A stretch of 64,000 nucleotides of DNA from assembly GCF_003435815.1 (NCBI RefSeq), contig NZ_QTUV01000003.1, positions 189,297-253,296 on the forward strand, written 5' to 3'. Both the position numbers and the translations under genes were made by a program. Every line of letters begins with the position of its first letter. Positions within the stretch are counted from its first letter, which is position 1. This DNA is from Dorea sp. AM10-31 (GTDB lineage Bacteria; Bacillota; Clostridia; Lachnospirales; Lachnospiraceae). Below the pieces are notes generated by a model, which was not told where the DNA came from, did not search any database, and saw only the letters and a program-made list of their open reading frames with translations. Below are positions 18,981 to 29,632 of this stretch, one piece after another.

Positions 18981-19015
18981 CCTGTATTTTTGGGGCGTTT
19001 CCTTTCGTTATATGA
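18981..19015 (+). promoter_or_regulatory. 35-nt recurrent ICE motif, copy 3, before topB
   Basis: CCTGTATT, then TTTCCTTTCGTTATATGA with the same spacing as the other copies. Here AACGCCC and GGGCGTT flank the CCTGT core and form a terminator-like hairpin followed by TTTCCTTT. The motif ends only 15 bases before the topB ATG, with AAGGAGG in between. This makes a plain minus-10 reading unlikely and favours an RNA-level role. Confidence 0.5.
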
Positions 19016-19030
19016 AGGAGGTAATAAGTT

Positions 19031-21142
19031 ATGTATTTAGTAATTGCAGAAAAACCAAGCGTGTCCAAAGCGATTGCGGAAGTGATCGGGGCATCAAAAA
19101 AAGAAGAAGGGTATCTGGAGGGAAAGGGCTGCATTGTCAGTTGGTGTTTTGGCCATCTTGCAGAATATGTTCCACCGGATTCTTATGATGAAAGGTTCAC
19201 CAGATGGCTGTATGAGGATCTTCCGTTCATCCCAGAAGAATGGAAACTGGCAGTATCCAAAGATAAGAAAGAACAGTTCTATATTTTGAAAAAGCTGCTG
19301 AACCGCCCGGATATTGAGTTTGTGGTAAATGCCTGTGATGCCGGACGGGAAGGAGAACTGATCTTTAAGCATGTATATGATCTGTCGGGAAGTAAAAAGC
19401 CGGTCAAGAGATTATGGATCAGTTCGCTGGAAAGTTCTTCGATCTTAGAAGGGATGGAACATCTGAAAGCCGGAGAAACCTATCATAATCTGGCAGAAGC
19501 GGCGGTTTGCCGGGCACAGGCAGACTGGCTTGTCGGTATGAATGCGACAAGAGCTTACACAACAAAATATTTTAAAAAGCTGGCAGTTGGCCGCGTGCAG
19601 ACACCGACTCTTGCCATGCTTGTCGAAAGACAGAAGCAGATTTCAGGTTTCAAAAAAGAAAAATATTTTAATGTGGTTTTGGATTGTGATGGACTGATCG
19701 CAGAGAAGAAGAAAATCTTCGATGTGGAAGAAGCAGAAAGAGTGTGGAAAACCTGTCAGGGCAGTGATGCGATTGTGGAAAAGGTGGAGTCAAAGGAAAA
19801 GACGGTAAAACCGCCGAAACTGTATGACCTGACAACCCTACAGAGAGAGGCGAACCGTATCTATGGAATGACTGCTCAGCAGACATTAAATGCGGCGCAA
19901 AGCCTGTATGAGCAGAAGCTGATCACTTATCCGCGTACAGACAGCCAGTATTTGACAAGCGATATGGAAGAAACAGCGAAACAAGTGATCCGTAAGATCC
20001 ATGAGAAATATCAATTGCTGGGACCGTTTGACCAGCCCAAAACACCGGAGGTAAAGAAGGTGCTGAATGACAAGAAAGTATCGGATCATCATGCGATCAT
20101 TCCTACGGTAGAACTTGCAGAATTTGACTTCTCTAAGCTAAGAGAATGGGAACAAAAGATTTTATTCCTGATCGCAGTACATACCGTAGAAGCAATGGAA
20201 GAAGATCATGTATTCATGGAGACAGAGGTGGAAGTACGATGTCAGGATGAAATATTTAAAGCAAAAGGAAAAGTGATCAAACAGATCGGTTGGAAACTGT
20301 ATGAGGAATGCTTTAAGAATGATGATGGACTTGCCATAGAAAACCCGGCAGATGCAGGGAAGGACCACATTCCAAAAGTAGAAGTAGATCATAAGTTTTA
20401 CAACGTGTCCGCAGCGAAGACGGAACATTTTACAGCACCACCGAAACCGTATAGTGAAGATACTCTCCTTGCGGCAATGGAAACTGCTGGAAATAAGGAA
20501 TTTGATGAAGACACAGAAAAGAAAGGATTAGGAACTCCGGCAACAAGGGCAGGGATCATAGAAAAACTGATCGCTTCCCAGTATGCGGTACGAAAAGGCA
20601 AACAGATCCTTCCAACAGAGGACGGAATAATATTGATTGATATCTTACCGGATTTCTTGAAATCTGCCACCATGACAGCCGAATGGGAAAACCAACTGTT
20701 AGAGATGGAGCAGGGAAAGATGGCTCCTGGGCAGTTTATGACAGGCATCGAAAAGCTGATTTCCATGATGCTGAATCATTGTGACTCCATTCCGGAAGAA
20801 GAGACACGAAGATTCCAGAAAAAAGAGAGCTTGGGAACCTGTCCGGTCTGTGGCGGCCTGGTCTATGAAGGAAAGAAAAATTTCTATTGCGGTAATCGTG
20901 AATGTAATTTTTGTCTCTGGAAAGAAAACAAGTATTTACAGAGTATGGAAAAGGATATGGATACCAGGATGGCTGCTGAGCTTCTGAAGAATGGAAGTGT
21001 TCATGTGAAGGATCTGTATTCCAGAAAAAAAGATCTGTATTTTGAAGCAGATCTGCATATGGAAGCCGATGAAAACGGGAGAGTGACATTTTCATTATCT
21101 TTCCCGAAAAAGAAAACAACGAAGAAAAATAAGAGAAAATAG
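19031..21142 (+). CDS. topB: DNA topoisomerase III of the ICE
   Basis: A 703-residue type IA topoisomerase. An N-terminal Toprim domain is seen (IAEKPSVSKAIAEVIG, then DAGREGELIF). The active-site tyrosine lies in LITYPRTDSQYL near residue 300. One zinc finger follows near 600-630 (CPVCGG, then CGNRECNFC). The enzyme relaxes or decatenates single-stranded intermediates; ICE-borne copies are thought to assist transfer DNA processing. AAGGAGG precedes the ATG. Confidence 0.95.
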   Translation: MYLVIAEKPSVSKAIAEVIGASKKEEGYLEGKGCIVSWCFGHLAEYVPPDSYDERFTRWLYEDLPFIPEEWKLAVSKDKKEQFYILKKLLNRPDIEFVVNACDAGREGELIFKHVYDLSGSKKPVKRLWISSLESSSILEGMEHLKAGETYHNLAEAAVCRAQADWLVGMNATRAYTTKYFKKLAVGRVQTPTLAMLVERQKQISGFKKEKYFNVVLDCDGLIAEKKKIFDVEEAERVWKTCQGSDAIVEKVESKEKTVKPPKLYDLTTLQREANRIYGMTAQQTLNAAQSLYEQKLITYPRTDSQYLTSDMEETAKQVIRKIHEKYQLLGPFDQPKTPEVKKVLNDKKVSDHHAIIPTVELAEFDFSKLREWEQKILFLIAVHTVEAMEEDHVFMETEVEVRCQDEIFKAKGKVIKQIGWKLYEECFKNDDGLAIENPADAGKDHIPKVEVDHKFYNVSAAKTEHFTAPPKPYSEDTLLAAMETAGNKEFDEDTEKKGLGTPATRAGIIEKLIASQYAVRKGKQILPTEDGIILIDILPDFLKSATMTAEWENQLLEMEQGKMAPGQFMTGIEKLISMMLNHCDSIPEEETRRFQKKESLGTCPVCGGLVYEGKKNFYCGNRECNFCLWKENKYLQSMEKDMDTRMAAELLKNGSVHVKDLYSRKKDLYFEADLHMEADENGRVTFSLSFPKKKTTKKNKRK

Positions 21143-21157
21143 AAGGAGGAATAAGAT

Positions 21158-22219
21158 ATGGATTTTAATCAATTTGTTGACGAAGTAAAGGGAAGAATCA
21201 AACAGTTTCTTCCGATTGAATATGAAGGTGCCCAGGTAAAAATCGAAGAGATAAAGAAATTAAATGAGAATTATCTCGGAATCACGGTCTTAAAAGAAAA
21301 TCAGGTAATCGCGCCGACCTTTAACCTGAATCAGTTATACGAAATGTTCCAGTCAGATCCACAGAATTCTATGGAAAACATTTTGAGAAATATTACGGAG
21401 CTGGTGCTTGATGCACCGGAACAGTTTGATCCGAAGAGCATCACAGAATATGAGACTGCAAAGGATAAGCTGTTCATCCGCGTATCTTCAGCAGAAAAAA
21501 ATGAAGAAATGCTGCAGAACGTACCTCACCAGATGAGAGAAGATCTGGCAATTACCTATCATCTTGCAATCAGCATTGATGATATTGGGGTGGGTTCTAC
21601 GATGATCACGAATGATATTTTAAAACGTTATGGGATCAGTGAGGAACAGCTTCATGCAGATGCCATGGAAAACAGTCCTAATGTCAGACCGGTTCAGGTG
21701 ATGATTATGGGAAGTATGATTGAGCAGCTTATGGGAATGGGTTCTGAAACAATCATGAGGGACGAACCTGTTCAGAACATTACAGAAATTATTTCAAAGG
21801 GAATGGGAATGGAAAGGGAGACTCCGATGTTCATTATCACGAATCCGCAGACAGTGGATGGAGCAGGTGTGATTTTTTATCCGGAAGTAATGGAGCAGAT
21901 TGGGGAAGGTTTTCAGGGAGACTTCTTTATTCTGCCCTCTTCCACCCATGAAACATTAGTCATTCCGGATAATGGAACATTTGATTACCGGGTTCTGGAG
22001 GATATGGTCCAGACGATCAATGAAAATGAAGTCGCTCCGGAAGAACGACTTTCCGATCACGTCTATCATTATGATGTGAAAGACCGGGTATTTGAAAGGG
22101 CAGATAAATTTGAAGAGCGTCAGAAAGAGAAAACAGCTCAGCTTGGTAAAAATGAGCATACGGGAAAAGAGCAGAGTATGAAGCAGCCGAAAGCTAAGAA
22201 ACATGAGATGGAATTATAG
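21158..22219 (+). CDS. DUF5688 family protein
   Basis: A 353-residue soluble protein with AGAAGGAGG upstream, 15 bases after topB. The pattern fits DUF5688 proteins found after topB in Clostridia ICEs (opening FNQFVDEVKGRIKQFLP, then a central NVRPVQVMIMG and FFILPSSTHETLVIPD). No catalytic motif is visible and the function is unknown. Confidence 0.75.
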   Translation: MDFNQFVDEVKGRIKQFLPIEYEGAQVKIEEIKKLNENYLGITVLKENQVIAPTFNLNQLYEMFQSDPQNSMENILRNITELVLDAPEQFDPKSITEYETAKDKLFIRVSSAEKNEEMLQNVPHQMREDLAITYHLAISIDDIGVGSTMITNDILKRYGISEEQLHADAMENSPNVRPVQVMIMGSMIEQLMGMGSETIMRDEPVQNITEIISKGMGMERETPMFIITNPQTVDGAGVIFYPEVMEQIGEGFQGDFFILPSSTHETLVIPDNGTFDYRVLEDMVQTINENEVAPEERLSDHVYHYDVKDRVFERADKFEERQKEKTAQLGKNEHTGKEQSMKQPKAKKHEMEL

Positions 22220-22250
22220 AAGTGTAGAGTCCGTATAACGATAAGATGGG

Positions 22251-22286
22251 AATCCCTCATACACACGGCTGTATGGGGGATTTTTT
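22251..22286 (+). terminator. terminator after DUF5688
   Basis: AATCCCTCATACA pairs with TGTATGGGGGATT (G-T pairs allowed) and runs into TTTTTT. It lies between DUF5688 and the antirestriction gene. Confidence 0.8.
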
Positions 22287-22308
22287 AAAAGAGAAAGAGA
22301 GGAAATGA

Positions 22309-24258
22309 ATGAGCGAAGAATTGACAAAAACCAAATTACTTCCCATACAGGGAAAAGATATGGACAGTATCATGCAAAACCTGGAAACAGGAGTCGCAGA
22401 ACTATTTACCAGTGAACGGTATCAGGAATATTTGAAGACAATGTCAAAATTCCATAATTATTCTTTTAATAATACGCTGTTGATCGCCATGCAAAGACCG
22501 GATGCCACCTTAGTAACGGGATATCGGAACTGGCAGTCTATGGGCAGACAGGTAAAAAAAGGGGAGAAGGGAATCACCATTATCGCACCGGCGCCAATCA
22601 AAAGAAAAAAGGAGCAGGCAGTATTGGATCATGATCAGAAACCAGTCATCGGTCCGGATGGAAAACCAAAGACGGAAGAGGTAGAGGTCACACTTCCGTG
22701 TTTCAAGGCGATTACAGTATTTGATATTGAACAGACCACAGGAGAGCCGATTCAGACACTTGCTCCGGAAATCCTGACAGCGGCAGTAGAAGATTTTGAC
22801 TTATTCCTGCAAGCAATCCGGGAAATCTCACCAGTGCCGATACGATTCGATGCGATCGAAGGATCTGCAAACGGTTATTATCACAACCTGGATAAAGAGA
22901 TCGTGATCAAAAAAGAAATGAGCCAGAGCCAGACCTTAAAAACAGCGATCCATGAAACCGCACATGCAAGGTTACATGATAAGGAGATCATGGAAAGCCA
23001 GGGCATCGAGAAGGACCGGCTGACAAAAGAAGTGGAAGCAGAGTCAGTCGCGTATTGTGTGTGCTCTGCCTTTGAACTGGATACGTCAGAATACAGTTTT
23101 CCGTATATTGCAGGTTGGAGCAGTGGAAAAGAAATGAGAGAATTGAAAGCATCTATGAATGTGATCCGTAAGACGGCCGGAGAAATGATCGATGAGCTGA
23201 CAGAAAAAATAGAAATGATGCTGGAACAGAAACAAGAGAAATTACTTGCTGCAGTAGAAGCTGCCGGATACCGTTTTGCAAAAGAAGAAAGCAATTCCCA
23301 ACATCTGCAGTTTATTCCAGACGGCACTCATAGGATGCAGGGACATTTATTTGCAAAATCCTGGAATGAAGTGGAACGATGGGTAGAAGCAATCATAGAA
23401 AAAGGAGATCCGATCCAGAAAGAACGTGTAGAGCGAGTGATATATCCGGAACGGTTTGAACAGAGTTTTGAAGAAATGATGTTTACAAGGAAAGAATGCA
23501 GGCTCTCAATCTATCATTTGGATAAAAATGGATCTGGAAGAGATCAATTATTTGTGGGAATGGAAGACCTGCAGGAAAAAGGGATCACGATAACTGCGGA
23601 TCAGTATCGATGTGTTTATTCCAGCCTGTATCTGCCAAATGAAGATATGAATGCGATTTACAGTATTTTTAATGATGATCCACCGGCTGATTATAAGGCA
23701 CACTCCCTGTCTGTCAGTGATGTTGTGATCATGAATCAGAATGGGGATATGAAAGCATATTTTGTGGATCGCTTTGGATTCCAGGAACTTCCGGATTTTG
23801 TAGAAGAGAGAAAAAAGATACTCGGAATGGAAAATGACATTCAGAAAAAGGATATCTTAGAGCAAACGAGTTGTATCAGCTTCTATGCGGCAGAGTGTTC
23901 AGAGTTTCCGATATTAGGAGAAGTTCATCATGATCTTACTTTGCCGGAAGCTTTAGAAGCGTATGAGAAGATACCTGCAGAACGAATGAATGGGCTCAAA
24001 TCTGTTGGTTTTAACCTGCAGGAAGGGAGTGATTATGACGGAATGATGGATCTGATGGTTGCCGGAAGATCACAAAGAGAAATCTTAGATTCCATACCAT
24101 TTTACAGGGAGAACAAGTTGGTGCAGGAAGCCCTGAAACGTGTAGAACAATATATCGACAAAAAGCCTCTGAATGTAGAGAAAACCAGACCAAAAGAAGA
24201 AAAAGGAGAGATACAGAAAACCAAATCTCAAAAAAGAAGGGAGGATATGAGCTTATGA
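22309..24258 (+). CDS. ArdC-like antirestriction protein with zincin motif and YodL-type C-terminus
   Basis: A 649-residue protein. Residues 15-130 match the ArdC N-terminal ssDNA-binding domain (FHNYSFNNTLLIAMQRPDATLVTGYRNW in part, then KKGEKGITIIAPAP). A metallopeptidase-like HETAH lies near residue 220. The C-terminal half carries a YodL-like module (VSDVVIMNQNGDMKAYFVD). ArdC proteins protect incoming single-stranded conjugative DNA against restriction. The stop overlaps the next start. Confidence 0.85.
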   Translation: MSEELTKTKLLPIQGKDMDSIMQNLETGVAELFTSERYQEYLKTMSKFHNYSFNNTLLIAMQRPDATLVTGYRNWQSMGRQVKKGEKGITIIAPAPIKRKKEQAVLDHDQKPVIGPDGKPKTEEVEVTLPCFKAITVFDIEQTTGEPIQTLAPEILTAAVEDFDLFLQAIREISPVPIRFDAIEGSANGYYHNLDKEIVIKKEMSQSQTLKTAIHETAHARLHDKEIMESQGIEKDRLTKEVEAESVAYCVCSAFELDTSEYSFPYIAGWSSGKEMRELKASMNVIRKTAGEMIDELTEKIEMMLEQKQEKLLAAVEAAGYRFAKEESNSQHLQFIPDGTHRMQGHLFAKSWNEVERWVEAIIEKGDPIQKERVERVIYPERFEQSFEEMMFTRKECRLSIYHLDKNGSGRDQLFVGMEDLQEKGITITADQYRCVYSSLYLPNEDMNAIYSIFNDDPPADYKAHSLSVSDVVIMNQNGDMKAYFVDRFGFQELPDFVEERKKILGMENDIQKKDILEQTSCISFYAAECSEFPILGEVHHDLTLPEALEAYEKIPAERMNGLKSVGFNLQEGSDYDGMMDLMVAGRSQREILDSIPFYRENKLVQEALKRVEQYIDKKPLNVEKTRPKEEKGEIQKTKSQKRREDMSL

Positions 24259-24515
24259 GTAAAGTAACATTTGAAGAAGATGAATTGGCGGTTGTGGCTC
24301 TTTTCCAGGAAAACACAAGAAAGGATACGATAGATATTTTGAAAGACACTTTAGAGGCATTGGAAGAAACGAAAGAAGATCCGTTGGAAGACGATCTGCT
24401 GGAAACGATTGCATCTGCGATCAGTAAGTTACAGATGATCGAAGATAAATATTATTATTCCCTGGATCTAAATCGTTATCTGAATAACCTGGAGGATGAT
24501 GCTTATGAAGAATGA
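24255..24515 (+). CDS. transposon-transfer assisting protein (TTRAP) family
   Basis: An 86-residue, acidic, helical protein resembling the short TTRAP proteins of ICEs (FEEDELAVVALF opening, then the IASAISKLQMIED helix). It overlaps the genes on both sides by 4 and 11 bases, so the three genes are translationally coupled. Function not established. Confidence 0.6.
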   Translation: MSKVTFEEDELAVVALFQENTRKDTIDILKDTLEALEETKEDPLEDDLLETIASAISKLQMIEDKYYYSLDLNRYLNNLEDDAYEE

Positions 24516-25380
24516 TCAATTTGCAGTTTACCGAGTAGACCGTCACTCGGAAGGGAGAGACCTTTGGCACCTTTCCTATCAGGAAGCGGTAAGCAGGAAA
24601 CTTGCGATAAGGATTGAATATTACCGGCAGATGGATATCAGGCCATTATTGGCGGGGGAGAGTGCAATTGCTTTATGGAAACGCATGAAAGAGTCCTGTG
24701 AAGTCAGTGATGTGCTTGTACTGAATCAGAATGGGGAAATCCATTGTTATTATGTCAATGAAGATTATCCACAGCTTTTATCAGGGTTCATCCGTTTAAA
24801 CCCATCAGGTACATTGGTCACATTGGATACGGAAAATTACCGCATTAGTGGAAAGCCGGGAAACTGGATGGCTACGGATGATATCATCATTGATGGAAAA
24901 CAGTTTTATCTCATGGAGCATCAGGAATATCACAGGCAGGTTGCCTATATCATCCTAGATAGTTATGGGAAGATGATCATGGAGGAATGTAAGAATGGAT
25001 TTGATGAAAAAACCAAACAGAAACTCCATGAGCTTATGAAAACACCGGAACAAAGGGAACAGGAATATCAAAAATATAAAGAAAGGCTGGAACATTATCA
25101 GAAATTTTTTGAGAATGGGACTTATGAGAGAAGCTGGGAATCCGGAACAGAAGAAAACTATAATATGGTGGATGGCCAGGTAAATAATCTAAAAAATGCA
25201 GAAGAGAAAAGTGTGGAAAGAAAGCCGGCACAGAAGCTATACCAATCCTCAAAAAAGAAACCAAAGAAAAGAGAGTCAGTAATCAAGAGATTACGGGAAA
25301 AACAGATTGCAATCGCTGTGAAATCTGGAAAACCGGTACCGAGATATTTGGAGCAGGAGATGGAAAGGAGGAGAGACTAA
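24505..25380 (+). CDS. YodL domain-containing ICE accessory protein
   Basis: About 291 residues from the ATG at 24505 with GGAGGATGC before it. The first 90 residues match the YodL-like domain (FAVYRVDRHSEGRDLWHLSY, then SDVLVLNQNGEIHCYYV), also seen at the end of the upstream ArdC-like protein. The C-terminal 100 residues are charged and basic. Related proteins cluster with antirestriction genes in ICEs; the function is unknown. Confidence 0.75.
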   Translation: MKNDQFAVYRVDRHSEGRDLWHLSYQEAVSRKLAIRIEYYRQMDIRPLLAGESAIALWKRMKESCEVSDVLVLNQNGEIHCYYVNEDYPQLLSGFIRLNPSGTLVTLDTENYRISGKPGNWMATDDIIIDGKQFYLMEHQEYHRQVAYIILDSYGKMIMEECKNGFDEKTKQKLHELMKTPEQREQEYQKYKERLEHYQKFFENGTYERSWESGTEENYNMVDGQVNNLKNAEEKSVERKPAQKLYQSSKKKPKKRESVIKRLREKQIAIAVKSGKPVPRYLEQEMERRRD

Positions 25381-25385
25381 ATGCT

Positions 25386-25676
25386 ATGAAATTGTCAAAG
25401 TATGAAAAAGAAACGATTATCCTGACAAATGAAGAAGATCGATATTATAGTGTCTATACATTTAATCAGGGATTACAGAAACGACTAAAGAATTTTGCAG
25501 AGAGATATCCGGAATGCTGCTATCTAAGCAACTCAACAAAAGAAGGAAGTGAAACCTATATAATCCAAAAGGGACGGTTATCATTGAATTTAAGACCTCC
25601 TTATGCAAAGGAACGAATTCAGAAAGCATTAGAAACAATTCAAATAGCACGTGAGGAGAAGTCGGATGATTCATAA
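25386..25676 (+). CDS. conserved-looking small ICE protein, unknown
   Basis: A 96-residue protein with mixed charge (YEKETIILTNEEDRYYSVYT opening). The ribosome site AAAGGAGG is about 15 bases away, which is a little far. I do not recognise a family. It is the last gene of the plus-strand transfer module before the terminator and the recombinase remnant. Confidence 0.5.
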   Translation: MKLSKYEKETIILTNEEDRYYSVYTFNQGLQKRLKNFAERYPECCYLSNSTKEGSETYIIQKGRLSLNLRPPYAKERIQKALETIQIAREEKSDDS

Positions 25677-25751
25677 GACACGATTTAAACAAAAAAAGCC
25701 TCATGACCATGAGGAAAAATGAAAGCAAAAAGTATTCTGTGATAAAGTAAT

Positions 25752-25792
25752 AAGGCTTAGAAGAGAAAATGTCTCTTCTAGGCTTTTTTTTA
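25752..25792 (+). terminator. terminator closing the transfer module
   Basis: AAGGCTTAGAAGAGA pairs with TCTCTTCTAGGCTT (one mismatch) and is followed by eight T. A smaller CCTCATGACCATGAGG hairpin precedes it at about 25698-25713. Confidence 0.88.
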
Positions 25793-25871
25793 GTAAGAAA
25801 GTAGTTTGGACATATGTTTTTGAAACGACAATAAGTATAGTAAAATTTGTACCAGAGGGCTATACTTTAAC

Positions 25872-25896
25872 AGGACGATAAACATCGTCCTTTTTA
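25872..25896 (+). other. perfect hairpin upstream of the recombinase remnant
   Basis: AGGACGAT-AAAC-ATCGTCCT with five T after it. It sits about 40 bases before the ribosome site of the truncated serine recombinase. It may be a terminator or part of the attachment-site region of the resident element. Confidence 0.5.
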
Positions 25897-25914
25897 AATT
25901 GCAAGAATACATAA

Positions 25915-27790
<1,876 letters not shown>

Positions 27791-27867
27791 TAGTCCTCCT
27801 TTCCGACAGCCGAATAAACAGGTATAATGTGTTGCTATCATTATACCATATCCCGCCGCCTAATGCA

Positions 27868-28041
27868 CTACTCGGACGCTAAAAATCCCGGATTTCCGGG
27901 CTTTTTCTGCAAATCCTTTACAATGAGTTTCTCAATCTTTTTATGGATTGTATCGGTTGCCTTTTCACTCGGCAACGCTTGAACAAGATAGGTGATTTTC
28001 CCTATTTTGCGTTCGGTTGTAATTGTCTGTTTTTTATCCAT
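27868..28041 (-). CDS. tnpW: TnpW-like transposon protein
   Basis: About 57 residues from the ATG at 28041 with GGAGG nine bases upstream. The sequence (ITTERKIGKITYLVQALPSE, then TIHKKIEKLIVKDLQKK) matches the short TnpW protein that accompanies Tn4451-type recombinases. Its role is not defined. It is on the same strand as the recombinase and directly upstream of it. Confidence 0.75.
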   Translation of the reverse strand: MDKKQTITTERKIGKITYLVQALPSEKATDTIHKKIEKLIVKDLQKKPGNPGFLASE

Positions 28042-28499
28042 TAGAAAAACCTCCTTTTCCTGTATGGATAAACTATATTCGTCAAAAGGCAAAAACGGGC
28101 GGTTGTTAGCTGCAACCTCACGGGAGTTTCACCCCGGCCCATGCTTATGGGTGCGCCGCGCAATACTTTGAGGGTGTTCAACGCGGGAGTATCATTGTGC
28201 CGCCTTGTATGTCGTCGCCCACAAGCTGCTAAACCTGTTTTACGGCGCGGTAGTTCTCGCTCGGCTTTTCCCCTATGGGGAAAAGCTGTCATGGCGTACC
28301 CGCCGACTGGCTCGGTACAGACGGAATGTACCCGTTTGCCTGTTATGCTGCGCACCAAAGGCCGCTTTCTTTGTCAAAGAACAATAGGCTTTGTCGGCCT
28401 GCAAAAGCACATCAACAGCGGATATGCTTTTGCGGAACGACAAATAGCCCATAACGGGAAGCGTGGAAAGGGGACACGCTCCCCGCATGGGCTAAAAGA
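28042..28499 (-). other. 458-base gap with high G+C, no convincing gene
   Basis: Overlapping open frames exist on both strands but lack good ribosome sites and have the composition of chance frames in G+C-rich DNA. A short inverted repeat AGCGTG/CACGCT lies near 28461-28481. In related elements this spot often holds a hypothetical protein or excisionase; no excisionase-like sequence is visible here. Confidence 0.4.
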
Positions 28500-28742
28500 T
28501 TATCCTACATGAAAAGCAAGGGTGCGGGTAATAAGGCGCACTTGCAGCCTGTTACGCATTTCCTCGTCCACATAGGAATAGGTATTGCCCGCGTCGTCTT
28601 TCAGCGTGCGGGTACAAAGTTTCGCTATGTAACCCTCGTAGTGCTTCAAGATCGCGCACATGGCGGTTGTGTCGCCGTTTGCCGCTGCGGAAATGACAGG
28701 GAACGGCAACAGATTTTCAGACTTCCTAACGGTATTCATCAT
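28500..28742 (-). CDS. Tn916 Orf8-like helix-turn-helix protein
   Basis: About 80 residues from ATGATG at 28742. The core (LLPFPVISAAANGDTTAMC, then LKHYEGYIAKLCTR and DEEMRNRLQVRLITRTL) is the short HTH protein that follows the sigma-like protein in Tn916 and Tn1549 families. Its start overlaps the end of the upstream sigma-like gene. Probably a regulator of transfer or excision functions. Confidence 0.8.
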   Translation of the reverse strand: MMNTVRKSENLLPFPVISAAANGDTTAMCAILKHYEGYIAKLCTRTLKDDAGNTYSYVDEEMRNRLQVRLITRTLAFHVG

Positions 28743-29172
28743 CTGCTTTTCCCTCCAAATACTGTTTGATTTTCGCAAGCGCGGATTTCCTGTGCCGGAA
28801 AACCGTCGTGCGTACAACATTCAGCAGTTCGCCAATTTCCGCGTCGCTCATATCCAAGAAGTAGGACAAAAGGATAATGTCGCGTTTCCTTTCGGGCAAA
28901 GCGTTAAGGGCTTCGGCAAGCAGTTCATTTTTGACGAGTACATCAAAGCCGGACACTTGAAAACGGAAATAATCGCTTTCGTATTCGTCCGTTGTGAAAA
29001 GCTGCGCGAGTTCGCTTTCGCTCAAATCCGAAAAAGTAACTTCGCGTGCTGCGCGTTTCGCAAGAGTGCGGCGGTGGCTTTTCGCTTCGCCGACCAAAGT
29101 TTTCTTTGCTAATGCGTCGTACTGATGTTGTATTCTTTCCTTGTCGGAAGAAGATAGCTCCATAGAGTTCAC
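28726..29172 (-). CDS. Tn916 Orf7-like sigma-70 family protein
   Basis: A 148-residue protein with AGGAGGTG before the ATG. The C-terminal 60 residues are sigma region 4 (LPERKRDIILLSYFLDMSD, then IGELLNVVRTTVFRHRKSAL). This is the second sigma-like protein in the window and is not closely similar to the one at 1655. In Tn916 the equivalent Orf7 activates expression of the recombination genes. Followed by the Orf8-like gene with a 17-base overlap. Confidence 0.85.
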   Translation of the reverse strand: MNSMELSSSDKERIQHQYDALAKKTLVGEAKSHRRTLAKRAAREVTFSDLSESELAQLFTTDEYESDYFRFQVSGFDVLVKNELLAEALNALPERKRDIILLSYFLDMSDAEIGELLNVVRTTVFRHRKSALAKIKQYLEGKADDEYR

Positions 29173-29297
29173 CTCCTTCCCGCGTGGAGTAGAGGACGGG
29201 AGTTAAGGGCTTGTCCTCTCTGCCCCTTTCGCTCCGTACCCGTTCGGGAGATGGCTCTTGAGTGCGCTTTTCAGAAAAAAGTTGAAAAAAGCAAAAT

Positions 29298-29326
29298 GCG
29301 CCCGTCCGCAAGACGCGGACGGGCGC
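29298..29326 (-). terminator. perfect G+C-rich hairpin upstream of the sigma-like gene
   Basis: GCGCCCGTCCGC-AAGAC-GCGGACGGGCGC, twelve perfect pairs. Read on the minus strand it is followed by ATTTTGCTTTTTTC, so it could stop transcription coming from the methyltransferase side before the sigma-like gene. A related imperfect hairpin lies at 29449-29483 and also ends in a T-rich stretch on the minus strand. Confidence 0.7.
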
Positions 29327-29561
29327 AAAGGAAATGTAAGCAGTAGCTAAATGTATTGACAGTTCACATTCATAGCCGGAATATCCCGCTTGCGGAGCAT
29401 AGCTTTTTTTGACCGCAAAGCATTAGGCGGGTTACAGTAAATAAAAATGGACACGGCGATACCTCCCCGATACCGCCGTATCCTTAAAAAAGGGCGACTT
29501 TAATACACTACCCGCAATCCATTCTATAATAGGGAACAGCGGCTTTTGCGCAATATTAAAT

Positions 29562-29608
29562 AAAAAAGCCGATAACACATAGGTTTTTTGACCTAATGCG
29601 TTATCGGC
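29562..29608 (-). terminator. terminator of the KTR-methyltransferase operon
   Basis: On the minus strand GCCGATAAC with ATTAGGT pairs across a CAAAAA loop to ACCTAT and GTTATCGGC, then TTTTTT. It starts 25 bases after the methyltransferase stop. Confidence 0.9.
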
Positions 29609-29632
29609 TCTGCGTCTATGCGTCTGGCACTT

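Noticed and set aside
28141..28512. Plus-strand frame of 123 codons and an overlapping minus-strand frame of 105 codons in the tnpW-Orf8 gap
   Set aside because: Both lack convincing ribosome sites and overlap each other in G+C-rich DNA where stop codons are rare. One may be conserved as DNA, but I see no sign of protein-level constraint.
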